Source: Microvirga sp. BSC39 (GTDB taxonomy: Bacteria; Pseudomonadota; Alphaproteobacteria; Rhizobiales; Beijerinckiaceae). From it: a stretch of DNA of 35,953 bases. Numbering within the stretch: the first letter of the stretch is position 1; each line of letters begins with the position of its first letter. Below, piece by piece: positions 27,273-35,678 of the stretch. The position numbers were made by a program, and so were the translations under genes. Location of the stretch: NCBI RefSeq assembly GCF_000739015.1, contig NZ_JPUG01000016.1, positions 1 through 35,953 of the forward strand, written 5' to 3'. The notes below the pieces were generated by a model. The model was not told the origin of the DNA. It saw only the letters and a list, made by a program, of their open reading frames with translations, and did no database searches.

Positions 27273-27770
27273 ATGTCTTCCGCTGCCGCCACAGCCCGTA
27301 CTCCCAGGCCGATCACCGGACGCACGGTCCTGATCTACTTCCTTGGCTTCTTCGGGATCGTCTTCGCCATGAACTTCTACATGGTGCGCGTGGCCCTCTC
27401 GAGCTTCAGCGGTGTGGAGACCGAAAGCTCCTACAAGGCGGGGCTGTCCTTCAAGAACGACATCGCAGCCGCTCAGGCCCAGGATGCGCGCCACTGGTCC
27501 GTCGAAGCCACCCTGCAGCGCGGCGACAATCCCGGCGTGGTCATCACCGCGCGTGATGCCCAGGGCCAGGCGCTGTCCGGCCTCGTCGCCGAGGTGCGCC
27601 TCGCCCACCCGACCGACAAGCGCCGCGATCTCTCGGTGGAGTTCGTGGAGCTGACCCCTGGCCAGTTCAAGAGCCTCACCCCCATGCCCAAAGGCCCCTG
27701 GGATCTCGTCATCGGCCTGAAGCGCGAGACGGAGACCGTCTTCCGCTCAAAGAGCCGCGTCTCGCTCTAA
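27273..27770 (+). CDS. ccoH: cbb3 oxidase assembly protein CcoH (FixH)
   Basis: A 165-aa protein with one N-terminal membrane helix (about 18-40, LIYFLGFFGIVFAMNFYMV) and a periplasmic beta-rich domain. FAMNFYMVRVALSSFSGVETESSYKAG is the FixH pattern. It helps assemble the oxidase and links to CcoI. It lies 11 bp after ccoG and 12 bp before ccoI. Confidence 0.93.
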   Translation: MSSAAATARTPRPITGRTVLIYFLGFFGIVFAMNFYMVRVALSSFSGVETESSYKAGLSFKNDIAAAQAQDARHWSVEATLQRGDNPGVVITARDAQGQALSGLVAEVRLAHPTDKRRDLSVEFVELTPGQFKSLTPMPKGPWDLVIGLKRETETVFRSKSRVSL

Positions 27771-27782
27771 GGATCCTGTCCG

Positions 27783-30023
27783 ATGGCCGAAACCCTCGAC
27801 CTTTCCATCTACGTCAAACGCCAGGATGACGGCACGGCCCATCTCGATCTCGCCATCGAGGGGATCGATTGCGCCGCCTGCATCGACGAGATCGAGGGCG
27901 GGCTGTGCCAGTTGCCGGGGGTGGTCGAAGCGCGACTGAACTACACCAATCACCGTCTCGCCGTGGAGTGGCGGGACGGGGAGTTGTCCCCTGCCGCCGT
28001 CGTAGAGGAACTGCAGAGGATCGGCTACAGGGCTCACCCCTTCCAGGCCCGTCTCGTCGAAGAGGAGGAGACGCGCCGCGCCAAGTGGCTTCTGAAATGC
28101 CTGGCGGTGGCGGGCTTTGCCTCCATGAACATCATGTTGCTGGCGGTGTCCGTCTGGTCCGGCAACGTCACTGACATTACGCCCGAGATCCGGGACTTCT
28201 TCCATTGGCTGGCGGCTCTCATCGCCTTACCGGCCGTGGCCTATGCCGGCCAGCCCTTCTTTCAGAGCGCCATGGGCGCCCTGCGGAACGGCCGCACCAA
28301 CATGGACGTGCCGATCGTCATCGGCATCCTGCTGGCGCTCGGCATGTCCGTTGTCGAGACGATCAACTCCGCCGAGCACACCTATTTCGACTCGGTGGTC
28401 ATGCTGCTGTTCTTCCTGCTCTGCGGCCGCTACCTGGATCAGGCCATGCGCCGGAAGACCCGCACGGTGGCGAGCAACCTCGCGTCCTATAGGGCCGAAG
28501 TCGCGCACAAGATTGACCACAACGGCGAGGCCGTGCTGGTTCCCACTGCCGCTTTGAATGCCGGCGACCGGGTTCTGGTCCGTCCCGGCGAGCGTGTCGC
28601 CGTGGATGGTGTCGTCATCTCCGGATGCTCCGAGATCGACGAGAGCCTCGTGACCGGCGAGACGGCCCACCGAGCTGTGAGGGCCGACAGCCAGGTCTAT
28701 GCCGGAAGCATGAACTACAATGGCACCCTGACTTTGCGGGTGACCGCCGCGGGCAAGGGCACGCTCCTCGACGAGGTCGAGCGCTTGCTCGAGAATGCGG
28801 CCGCGGCGAAGTCCCGCTACGTTCAACTCGCCGATCGCGTGGCCAAGGTCTATGCCCCCATCGTGCATACGGCGGCAGCCCTTACGGCAATCGCCTGGAT
28901 CGCGAGCGGCGCTTCGGTTCACGATGCGCTGATCACGGCCATCTCGGTGCTCATCATCACCTGCCCCTGCGCCCTGGCCCTTGCCGTGCCGGTGGTCCAG
29001 GTGGTTGCCTCCGGGGCCCTCTTCCGCGCCGGCGTGTTCCTGAACGCGGGCGACGCCTTCGAGCGGCTGGCGGAGGTGGATACCATCGTGTTCGACAAGA
29101 CCGGCACCCTGACCCTGCCGAGCATGAGCGTAGTCAATGCGCATGATCTGGAGCCTGGTCTCCTCCAGGCAGCGGGCCGTCTCGCTCTGTCCAGCCACCA
29201 TCCGCTTGCCGTCGCCGTGGCGAAGATGGCTCAGGACCGACGCCCCTATGAAGATGTCGTCGAGGAGCCCGGCCGGGGTGTGAGGGCCAATGTGGACGAC
29301 ATCGAGATGCGGCTTGGCAGCCCTGCCTACTGCGATGCCGAAGACCTAGAGAAGGAAGCTGCCTCGAGCGATCCGACTGCGTCCGTCATCGCTCTTTCCT
29401 GGGGTGACAAGCGTGCCGTCCTCCTGGTCCGCCAGGCCCTGCGCCCCGATGCCGTTGCCGTCGTGACCGATCTGCGTCGGCGCGGGTTCGATTGCCGCAT
29501 CCTCTCGGGCGACCGACCCGAAGCCGTTGCTCCCATCGCAGCTGCCCTTGGCGTCTCTACATGGCGTGGAGGCTGCAAGCCCGCCGAGAAGATCGAGGCG
29601 CTCGACGCACTGAAGGCCGAGGGCCGCAAGGTGCTGATGGTCGGCGATGGTCTCAACGACGCCCCGGCCCTGGCTGCTGCTCATGTGTCCCTGTCTCCGA
29701 TCAGCGCCGCCGACCTGACCCAGGCCCAGGCCGATGCGGTGTTCCTCGGAGACAAGCTCCAGCCCGTGCAGGAGACGATTCAAATCTCCCGTCGCGCCCA
29801 CAGCCTGATGCGTCAGAACCTCGGCATAGCCCTTGTCTACAACCTTGTCGCGGTGCCGCTCGCCTTTTTCGGCTATGTCACTCCCCTCTTCGCGGCGCTC
29901 GCCATGTCCGGATCGTCGACCATCGTAACCCTGAGCGCCCTCCGGGCGCGGGGCCGCGCGCCTCTCGCCCCGGCGGAGCAACCCAACCCTGCCGACGCCG
30001 CTCCGGTGCCACAAGGAGCCTGA
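27783..30023 (+). CDS. ccoI: Copper-transporting P1B-type ATPase CcoI (FixI)
   Basis: A 746-aa ion pump that delivers copper for cbb3 assembly. The N-terminal metal-binding domain carries CAAC at residues 30-33. The membrane CPC motif is at 394-396 (ITCPCALALAVP), TGET at 291-294, the phosphorylated DKTGT at 438-442, SHHPLA with the HP pair near 472 and MVGDGLNDAPAL near 620. It has an Ala/Pro-rich tail. It belongs to the FixI/CopA2 class of slow exporters, judged from its place in the operon. It ends 4 bp before ccoS. Confidence 0.96.
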   Translation: MAETLDLSIYVKRQDDGTAHLDLAIEGIDCAACIDEIEGGLCQLPGVVEARLNYTNHRLAVEWRDGELSPAAVVEELQRIGYRAHPFQARLVEEEETRRAKWLLKCLAVAGFASMNIMLLAVSVWSGNVTDITPEIRDFFHWLAALIALPAVAYAGQPFFQSAMGALRNGRTNMDVPIVIGILLALGMSVVETINSAEHTYFDSVVMLLFFLLCGRYLDQAMRRKTRTVASNLASYRAEVAHKIDHNGEAVLVPTAALNAGDRVLVRPGERVAVDGVVISGCSEIDESLVTGETAHRAVRADSQVYAGSMNYNGTLTLRVTAAGKGTLLDEVERLLENAAAAKSRYVQLADRVAKVYAPIVHTAAALTAIAWIASGASVHDALITAISVLIITCPCALALAVPVVQVVASGALFRAGVFLNAGDAFERLAEVDTIVFDKTGTLTLPSMSVVNAHDLEPGLLQAAGRLALSSHHPLAVAVAKMAQDRRPYEDVVEEPGRGVRANVDDIEMRLGSPAYCDAEDLEKEAASSDPTASVIALSWGDKRAVLLVRQALRPDAVAVVTDLRRRGFDCRILSGDRPEAVAPIAAALGVSTWRGGCKPAEKIEALDALKAEGRKVLMVGDGLNDAPALAAAHVSLSPISAADLTQAQADAVFLGDKLQPVQETIQISRRAHSLMRQNLGIALVYNLVAVPLAFFGYVTPLFAALAMSGSSTIVTLSALRARGRAPLAPAEQPNPADAAPVPQGA

Positions 30024-30027
30024 ACTC

Positions 30028-30177
30028 ATGGAAGTTCTCATCTATCTCGTTCCCATGGCCCTGCTGCTTGGATTGACCGGGCTTGCGGCCTTCATGTGGT
30101 CGCTCAGGAACGGTCAGTATGACGACGTGCAAGGCGCGGCCGTGCGCGTCCTGTCCGATGATGATCTCGCGAAATGA
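30028..30177 (+). CDS. ccoS: cbb3 oxidase maturation protein CcoS (FixS)
   Basis: A 49-aa membrane protein (MEVLIYLVPMALLLGLTGLA and on) with one helix at about 4-24, followed by FMWSLRNGQYDD, the typical CcoS signature, and a short acidic tail. It is needed for haem and copper insertion into CcoN in other bacteria. The ribosome binding site AAGGAG is at 30013-30018, inside the end of ccoI. Its stop overlaps the next start by four bases. Confidence 0.92.
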   Translation: MEVLIYLVPMALLLGLTGLAAFMWSLRNGQYDDVQGAAVRVLSDDDLAK

Positions 30178-31289
30178 CCTCCCTGGCCGCCATGCCCCGG
30201 GCGGGACAGCTCGAATGTATCTGCGAGCCTGGAGCCTTGGGCGACAAGGCGGCTGACCGCCGGGGCACGGCGCTTCTGGCGACCAGCTTTGCGTTCTCCG
30301 TGCTCGCCCAGGTTCTGACCCTCAGCATCCTGCCTCTGGCAGGCCTTTCGCTGGCCCCCAGCCAGAGCTTGGCGAGCCTGCCCTATGCTGCCTTCTATAT
30401 CGGGGCTGCCCTGGCCAGCCTGCCGGCTTCGCTCCTTCTTGATTCCTTCGGACGCCGCGCCGCCTTCTCCTTAGGGGCAAGCCTCGGCGCGGCCGGCGGC
30501 ATGGTGCTCGTGTGGGCCCTTGTCTCCATGCATTTCGGCGCGCTGGTGCTCGGCGCATTCTGGCTTGGAATTGCGGGCGGCTTCAGCCTCTTCTACCGCC
30601 ATGCCGCCGTGCCGGTCGGCGGTAGAAGCCTCACGGCGCTCCTCATCGTGTTTGGAGCGGCAACCCTGGCCGGACTGGCGGCCCCGAGCATCGCGAGTCT
30701 GGCGGAAGCTGTGGCGCTTCCCCGGGCTTTCGCCGGCACGGCGGCAGCGGCGGCGCTCGCCCACGGCGCGTCGCTCGCCGCGACGGCAGCTCTCCCTTAT
30801 CAGCAACGCCGGGAGCACAAGAGCGAGGCTACAGGGCTGCAAGGGTGGCGCTCGATCCTCCTTCCCACGGCTATCGGCAGCGGCGGCTGGTTTGTCATGA
30901 CGGCTCTGATGGGTGCCACTCCCATCGCGGTAATCGGATGCGCTCCATCGGAGGCTGTGGTCGGAGCCGTGGCATGGCACGTCATGGCCATGTATGCGCC
31001 ATCCCTGATCCTGGCGGTCCTTCCCCAGGCTGCCCGCCCCCGCCTCCTGTCGTCCGGCGGCTGCTTTCTCCTGGCAACCGGCGCCTACGCCTTCGCCGTA
31101 TCCAACTCGGCCGGCGGCTTCTCGGCCTCTGCGGCTCTAGTTGGAATGGGATGGTCGCTGATCATGCTCGGCACCACCCTGTGGGTGAACGGCAAAGGTC
31201 CGGTCTTCCGGTGGCTCCTCGGTCTCCACGATGGCGCTCTTCTGAGTGGAGCTGTTCTGGGAGCATTCCTGGCCGGCGCTCTCGCGTAA
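30174..31289 (+). CDS. Predicted multi-pass membrane transporter (MFS-like), coupled to ccoS
   Basis: A 371-aa integral membrane protein with about 11 hydrophobic segments starting near residue 40. ASLPASLLLDSFGRRAAFSLGA resembles the loop 2-3 motif of the major facilitator superfamily (D-x-x-G-R-R), and I do not recognise a substrate group. The N-terminal 30 residues contain a CIC pair. The start overlaps the ccoS stop (ATGA), which ties it to the assembly operon; copper or haem-precursor transport is a guess. Copper-linked MFS proteins such as CcoA are known in cbb3 maturation, but this one cannot be equated with CcoA by eye. Confidence 0.75.
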   Translation: MTSLAAMPRAGQLECICEPGALGDKAADRRGTALLATSFAFSVLAQVLTLSILPLAGLSLAPSQSLASLPYAAFYIGAALASLPASLLLDSFGRRAAFSLGASLGAAGGMVLVWALVSMHFGALVLGAFWLGIAGGFSLFYRHAAVPVGGRSLTALLIVFGAATLAGLAAPSIASLAEAVALPRAFAGTAAAAALAHGASLAATAALPYQQRREHKSEATGLQGWRSILLPTAIGSGGWFVMTALMGATPIAVIGCAPSEAVVGAVAWHVMAMYAPSLILAVLPQAARPRLLSSGGCFLLATGAYAFAVSNSAGGFSASAALVGMGWSLIMLGTTLWVNGKGPVFRWLLGLHDGALLSGAVLGAFLAGALA

Positions 31290-31331
31290 TTCTTCTAAAG
31301 GCGGGTGGTGCTTGAGTGTGCCGAGACTCAC

Positions 31332-31350
31332 CTCAGGAAAACCCCTTAGG
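31332..31350. promoter_or_regulatory. Candidate FixJ binding site upstream of fixK
   Basis: CTCAGGAAAACCCCTTAGG shares CTCAGGAAAA-NN-CCTTA with a site at 32736-32755. It matches the rhizobial fixK FixJ site TAAGTAATTTCCCTTA, given from memory, at 11 of 16 positions. It lies about 88 bp before the fixK start. Confidence 0.5.
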
Positions 31351-31428
31351 TATCAGACCTGAATTTTAGCCCAGCCGGTTCAGCAGTACCCATGATCCAA
31401 CGTCACTTCACGAGATCACGAGGGTTCG

Positions 31429-32115
31429 ATGCAGACTGCGCTCCTCACCAAGGCTTCCTCATCGGCCCTTCCTATCTTCACTTTGGAAGCCCCGCAGTTC
31501 CGCAAGTCGGGCGATATGGCGGCTCCGGCAGTGGGGTCCGTCCATTCCTACGCTAAGGACGAGGAAATCTTCGCAGAAGGTGACCGCGCTGCGTATGTCT
31601 ACAAGGTGCTCTCGGGCGTCATCCGCACCTCCAAGCTCCTGAGCGACGGTCGCCGCCAGATCGACGCCTTCCACTTGGCTGGCGACATCTTCGGCATCGA
31701 GGCCGGCGATGAGTACCGGTTCTGCGCCGAGGCCGTCGGCGACTGCGTCGTCATTGCCTACCGGCGCGGCAATCTCGGCGCTCTGATGGGCAGCGATACG
31801 CAGCTTGCTCAGGACATGACAATGGGCATGATGCGCTCCCTGGTCCGGGCTCAGAACCACATGCTGCTGCTGGGTCGTAAATCGGCCATCGAGAAGATCG
31901 CGACATTCCTCCTCGACATGGCGGAGCGTACCTCCGGTGACGATGCACTCGACCTGCCCATGTCACGCACCGACATTGCCGATCACCTCGGCCTGACGAT
32001 CGAGACGGTCTCCCGCTCCTTCACGCAGCTCGAGCGCCAGGGAGTCATCGAGCTTCCCTCCGCCCGCCACGTCCTGCTGAGCAACAAGGCGGCACTTGAG
32101 CGCCTGAATGCATGA
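31429..32115 (+). CDS. fixK: FixK-type Crp/Fnr transcription regulator
   Basis: A 228-aa regulator with a cyclic-nucleotide-binding-like beta-roll (about 35-125), dimer helix (125-160) and winged helix (175-215). The recognition helix IETVSRSFTQLE has Glu192, Ser195 and Arg196, the residues that read TTGAT-N4-ATCAA in FNR. The N-terminal Cys cluster of FNR is missing (only Cys99 and Cys106), so oxygen sensing is indirect, as in FixK. No Cys is present in the DNA-binding domain, unlike the redox-sensitive FixK2 of Bradyrhizobium. It is next to the cco operon and the FixLJ pair. Confidence 0.93.
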   Translation: MQTALLTKASSSALPIFTLEAPQFRKSGDMAAPAVGSVHSYAKDEEIFAEGDRAAYVYKVLSGVIRTSKLLSDGRRQIDAFHLAGDIFGIEAGDEYRFCAEAVGDCVVIAYRRGNLGALMGSDTQLAQDMTMGMMRSLVRAQNHMLLLGRKSAIEKIATFLLDMAERTSGDDALDLPMSRTDIADHLGLTIETVSRSFTQLERQGVIELPSARHVLLSNKAALERLNA

Positions 32116-32156
32116 TCGAGGAGGCGTGATTCATCACCACGCGTTCCGACACGGAT

Positions 32157-32206
32157 AAGCCTGAAAGCTCCGCAGCCATGCATGGCTGCGGAGCTTTCAG
32201 GCTTTT
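32157..32206. terminator. Perfect 48-nt palindrome, bidirectional terminator
   Basis: Positions 32157-32180 and 32181-32204 are perfect 24-nt complements, ending in TTTT on the plus strand. It lies 41 bp after the fixK stop and 75 bp past the stop of the converging receiver gene. On the plus strand it is a strong intrinsic terminator. On the minus strand the tail is TTAT, so termination there is likely weaker. Confidence 0.9.
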
Positions 32207-32278
32207 GTCGTGTTCGGACTCAAACAATAAGCCGCTCCCCTGCTGCGCAAGGTGAGGGATCAGACTGCTGTCTAGAGA

Positions 32279-32647
32279 TTACGCCAGAGCAGCATGAATG
32301 CTGTCGAGCAGGTCGCTGTCGTGGAGGGGCTTCTCAAGGACCCTACGGAATCCTGACTCTGCTGCCCGGCCATGAAGGTCATCGCTCACCCGGGAGGCGA
32401 TGAGGATCGCGGGGCTGTCAATCTGGCGCTGCCGAAGCTTCGTGACGAGTTCGATACCTGTCATGCCTGGCATGTTGTAGTCGATGACGAAGCACCCGTT
32501 CCGCGGCAGATCCGTCGCGGCCAAAAGCTCGCTACCGTCCTTGAACAGTCGCACCGACAGGCCCTCAAGCTCCAGGGCAAACTTCAATGAGTTGCGGACC
32601 GCGGCATCGTCGTCCACGACGATGACCGGTCCCGTGAGCTGAGACAT
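32279..32647 (-). CDS. Single-domain response regulator (receiver only)
   Basis: A 122-aa CheY-like protein with no output domain. The acidic pair DDD is at 12-14, the phospho-acceptor Asp56 is in VIDYNMPGMTG, and the Lys in LEKPLHD near 103. The start is ATG 32647; 23 upstream codons are open but not domain-like. It is the third gene of fixL-fixJ-receiver, 110 bp after fixJ, with a candidate FixJ site in the gap. It could act as a phosphate sink or modulator of FixL or another kinase. A similar receiver gene beside fixJ is known in Bradyrhizobium, as I recall. Confidence 0.9.
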   Translation of the reverse strand: MSQLTGPVIVVDDDAAVRNSLKFALELEGLSVRLFKDGSELLAATDLPRNGCFVIDYNMPGMTGIELVTKLRQRQIDSPAILIASRVSDDLHGRAAESGFRRVLEKPLHDSDLLDSIHAALA

Positions 32648-32735
32648 CGATGAAGCCTGCTTGTTCCTCGAATACGGCCGAAACTGGATGCACTCGGCCA
32701 CTTCCGGATTATGCACAAGGCAGGCCTGTTCCCTA

Positions 32736-32755
32736 CTCAGGAAAATTCCTTAAGG
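32736..32755. promoter_or_regulatory. Candidate FixJ binding site upstream of the receiver gene
   Basis: On the minus strand this reads CCTTAAGGAATTTTCCTGAG. The core TAAGGAATTTTCCTGA matches the fixK-type site TAAGTAATTTCCCTTA, recalled from memory, at 13 of 16 positions. It lies between fixJ and the receiver gene, about 98 bp from its start. Confidence 0.55.
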
Positions 32756-32757
32756 AG

Positions 32758-33369
32758 CTAGCTTGCATGGATCAGCAGAGCCAGACGGACGAGTTCCGAC
32801 AGGCTTTTGGCCTGCATTTTGGCCATGACGTTGGCCCGGTAGATCTCCACCGTCCGGGGGCTGATGCCGAGATCATAAGCAATGACCTTATTGGCCTTGC
32901 CGGCCACGAGGCCATCCAGAACCTGCCGCTCTCGCTCTGAGAGCCCCTCGAAGCGAGACTGGATCTGGGCCACTTGAGCATCCTGATGGCTGCTCTTCTC
33001 GTGACGGGAGAGAGCCTCGCGCACTGTGGCCAGAAAGGCCTCGTCCCCGAACGGCTTCTCAAGAAAGTCGATGGCCCCTTCCTTCATGGCCTCGACCGCC
33101 ATGGGGACATCGGCATGGCCGGTGATGACGATGACCGGCAGCGTGATGCCCCGCTCCTTGAGGCGCCGGATGAGTTCGATGCCGTCGATGCCGGGCATTC
33201 GCACATCCGTGACGATGCACCCCGCTTCCGCGCTCACTACCTCGTCGAGGAAAGCCGAGGCCGATTCATGCAGGCGCACGGGAAGGCCTTCCGATGCCAG
33301 CAGGAAGGCCAGCGACTTCCGGACGGCAACGTCATCGTCAACCACATGCACGGCCACATCATTCGGCAT
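32758..33369 (-). CDS. fixJ: FixJ response regulator
   Basis: A 203-aa two-domain regulator. The receiver has the acidic DDD at 11-13, phospho-acceptor Asp55 in IVTDVRMPG, Thr of VITGHADV and Lys of [10 protein letters not shown] LuxR/NarL-type helix-turn-helix follows (about 140-200: [45 protein letters not shown]). The sequence follows FixJ closely, including the linker. ATG 33369 overlaps the fixL stop by 11 bases; the frame remains open upstream only as a shadow of fixL. Confidence 0.96.
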   Translation of the reverse strand: MPNDVAVHVVDDDVAVRKSLAFLLASEGLPVRLHESASAFLDEVVSAEAGCIVTDVRMPGIDGIELIRRLKERGITLPVIVITGHADVPMAVEAMKEGAIDFLEKPFGDEAFLATVREALSRHEKSSHQDAQVAQIQSRFEGLSERERQVLDGLVAGKANKVIAYDLGISPRTVEIYRANVMAKMQAKSLSELVRLALLIHAS

Positions 33370-34897
33370 TCGCCATCTCCTCTCGCTTGATCGTCCTGAG
33401 GGTGAAATGGAAGGTCGTCCCCTCACCCTGCCTCGAGTCCGCCCAGATCTTTCCACCATGCGACTCCACGATGGTCCGGCAGATCGACAGGCCAACACCC
33501 ATTCCGTGCTTCTTGGTGGATACGAAGGGCTGGAATAGCTGTGCGGCGACCTCGGGAGCAAGCCCAGGGCCCGTATCCTCCACGATCAACTCAACATGAC
33601 TTTCATCGACCAGCGCAGTCGCAATCCTCAGTTCACGGCGCGTGCTCTCCTGCATGGCCTCGATAGCATTTCGAATCAGATTGAGCAGAACCTGCTGAAC
33701 CTGGATCCGATCAGCCAGGACGTAGGGAGCGTCCGGGTCGAACTGAAACATGACCCGTACTCCCTGTTCCTTGGCCCCGACGAGGGAAAGCGCGCTGGCC
33801 TCTTCGATAAGCTTGGGCAGGTTCTCGATATGGCGCTCGCTCTCGCCGCGGGCGACGAACTCACGCAGATGCCGGATCACCTGCCCTGCTCTCAGGGCCT
33901 GCTCCCCGGCTTCGTTGACGGCATCCCGGAGCATGGGAACAGTATCGCCCTCCATGCGCTCAAGGATGCGTCGGCATCCTTTGAGATAATTCGTAATCGC
34001 CGTCAGGGGTTGGTTGATCTCGTGCGCCAGGGTTGAGGCCATTTCGCCCAACGCCGTGAAGCGGGACATATGGACGAGTTCGGATTGGAGTTCCTGCAGC
34101 CGCGTTTCCGTCTGCTGTCGCTCGGTCAGATCCCGGATGAAGCCCGTGAAGTAGCGAATGCCTCCTGACCGCATCTCTCCCACGGCTAGCTCCATGGGGA
34201 AGGTAGAGCCATCCTTGCGTTGCCCGACGACGACACGCCCGATCCCGATGATCCGTCTCTCCCCCGTCCTCAGATAGCGATGCATGTAGCCGTCGTGCTG
34301 CTCTCGATATGGGTTCGGCATGAGGATCTTGATGTTCTCGCCGATGACCTCGTCCGGCTCGTATCCGAAGAGACGAACCGCCGTTGCGCTGAACGACTGG
34401 ATACGAGCCTGCTCGTCGATAACCACCATGGCATCCGGAACGGTCTCCAGGATAGACCGCAGGTGGGCTTCCCGTGTCCTGAGGGCTTCTTCGGCCGTGA
34501 TCCACTCGGTAATGTCACGCGTGACCATGGCAAAGTCGCCGCTCGCGGTATCGGCACTTGTGACCGGAGTGACCGTGACCCTGGCCATGAAGGTGGAGCC
34601 ATCCTTGCGGGATCTCAGTCCCTGAGCTTCGTAGCGTCCCCTCTCGCGGACCAACTCGAGTTCCTGGGGCAGTCTGTCCTGTGATGAGCCTTCAGGCGCA
34701 TAGAGAAGGGTGACCGGCTTCCCGATAACCTCGTCCCGGGTCCAGCCATAGATTAGCTCTGCCCCTCTGTTCCAGCTGATGATGACCCCACTGGCATCAA
34801 GGACAACAAGAGCAATGTCCGTGACCGCATTGACCAGAAGCTCAGCGGTTGGCCCATTTAGTGGAGGCTGAATGGCTGGCAAAACTGTATGTGTCAA
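33359..34897 (-). CDS. fixL: Oxygen-sensing histidine kinase FixL
   Basis: A 512-aa soluble sensor kinase with no membrane helix. PAS-A is at about 18-130 and the haem PAS-B at about 143-258. His201 ([11 protein letters not shown]) is the expected proximal haem ligand and Arg221 (IIGIGR) the distal oxygen-gating Arg, both matching Bradyrhizobium FixL. The phosphorylated His292 is in [11 protein letters not shown], then the N-box ([12 protein letters not shown]), G-box DTGPGLAP and [18 protein letters not shown]. Oxygen loss should switch it on and phosphorylate FixJ. First gene of the fixLJ operon. Confidence 0.97.
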   Translation of the reverse strand: MTHTVLPAIQPPLNGPTAELLVNAVTDIALVVLDASGVIISWNRGAELIYGWTRDEVIGKPVTLLYAPEGSSQDRLPQELELVRERGRYEAQGLRSRKDGSTFMARVTVTPVTSADTASGDFAMVTRDITEWITAEEALRTREAHLRSILETVPDAMVVIDEQARIQSFSATAVRLFGYEPDEVIGENIKILMPNPYREQHDGYMHRYLRTGERRIIGIGRVVVGQRKDGSTFPMELAVGEMRSGGIRYFTGFIRDLTERQQTETRLQELQSELVHMSRFTALGEMASTLAHEINQPLTAITNYLKGCRRILERMEGDTVPMLRDAVNEAGEQALRAGQVIRHLREFVARGESERHIENLPKLIEEASALSLVGAKEQGVRVMFQFDPDAPYVLADRIQVQQVLLNLIRNAIEAMQESTRRELRIATALVDESHVELIVEDTGPGLAPEVAAQLFQPFVSTKKHGMGVGLSICRTIVESHGGKIWADSRQGEGTTFHFTLRTIKREEMANAE

Positions 34898-35154
34898 AGA
34901 AGCCTCATTTCACGGGGTACCCAATATAAGCATTCGTCTGCGGTTGGCAGCGGCTACAACTGCGCTCCTATAGCACACCTCCTTCGCGCAAGCCTCTGCG
35001 CCATAGAGCCTACAGCGTGCTCCTGCTTAGTCAGGGAAGTCCGATAAGGCACCAACCTGAGGATCAATCTTGCTATCCCGGAAAGAAACACCATATCTTC
35101 TCAGTAAGTTTCGTACGGACCTCCCCACCTGCATCGAGTGTTGCGACAACCCTC
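34898..35154. other. Intergenic region upstream of the rrn operon
   Basis: There is no supported gene in this stretch between fixL and the first rrn promoter candidate. The fixL promoter, on the minus strand, should be near 34900-34980, but I see no clear -35/-10 pair or FixJ/FixK box. GC content falls below that of the neighbouring genes. Confidence 0.6.
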
Positions 35155-35182
35155 TTGCAAAATGTCCGGGGGTGTTTATATG
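35155..35182 (+). promoter_or_regulatory. Candidate distal rrn promoter
   Basis: TTGCAA (35155-35160) is followed after 16 bp by TATATG (35177-35182), about 675 bp before the 16S gene. A G-rich discriminator follows. The match is moderate. Confidence 0.5.
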
Positions 35183-35520
35183 GGCGCTTCCCTTGGGCTG
35201 TCTGGGCCTGAGGGTGTTCTTTTCCCTGCATGGTTGTTTTGGTTTGGTCTGGGGCGTTTCGCTTTGGTCTTTATCTTTGCTGTGTGGGTGGCCTGGAGGT
35301 TTTCTTCAGGCGTGGCCAAGAGCTTCGGCGGTTCGACGGTAACGTTGCTGCATTGGGATGCTCCTCTGGCGGTTCTTGTCCGGCATGGGCTGCGGGTTTG
35401 GGCCTGGCAGCAAGGTCAACGCGGAAATGATCTCATTTCTGTGAACGGAATTACTGTGTCTATACTTGTGCGGCTGCGGTCTTCCCTCGAGAAGAACTTT
35501 CAAATTCTTTTCGAATACTG
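35183..35520 (+). other. G/T-rich rrn leader, no supported gene
   Basis: A markedly G- and T-rich stretch lies at about 35200-35320. An open frame of 128 codons starting at 35138 runs through it with a hydrophobic translation, but its codon composition is unlike the neighbouring genes and no domain is seen. I treat it as non-coding leader. Confidence 0.6.
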
Positions 35521-35549
35521 TTGACACCGGTCCGGGCTTTGACTAAATA
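35521..35549 (+). promoter_or_regulatory. Candidate proximal rrn promoter
   Basis: A consensus TTGACA (35521-35526) is followed after 17 bp by TAAATA (35544-35549). The start site would be near 35557, about 300 nt before the mature 16S. This is the best promoter in the region. Confidence 0.7.
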
Positions 35550-35666
35550 GGGTTCATCGACGGCGGCCACTGAGGTGGCTGGCCTGACGGGGCCTTGAGG
35601 ATCCTGGCGCTTCGAGCGGCAGGATGGTTCGAGGTTCTGTTCTTCGTCTTTGGTGGCGGGGAATTT

Positions 35667-35678
35667 TGCTCTTTGACA
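35667..35678 (+). promoter_or_regulatory. rrn boxA antitermination signal
   Basis: TGCTCTTTGACA matches the NusB/S10 boxA consensus (TGCTCTTTAACA) with one difference. It lies in the leader between the proximal promoter and 16S, where rrn antitermination elements belong. Confidence 0.85.

Noticed and set aside
31429..32115. The Crp/Fnr protein as a direct oxygen sensor (FnrN/Anr)
   Set aside because: The N-terminal cysteine cluster needed for a 4Fe-4S centre is absent.
32279..32647. The receiver protein as FixT
   Set aside because: It has the complete Asp-Lys phospho-acceptor set of a CheY-like receiver; FixT is an unrelated small protein.
35138..35524. A 128-codon hydrophobic open frame upstream of 16S
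   Set aside because: It crosses the rrn leader, has atypical codon use, no clear ribosome site, and its end runs into the proximal rrn promoter.
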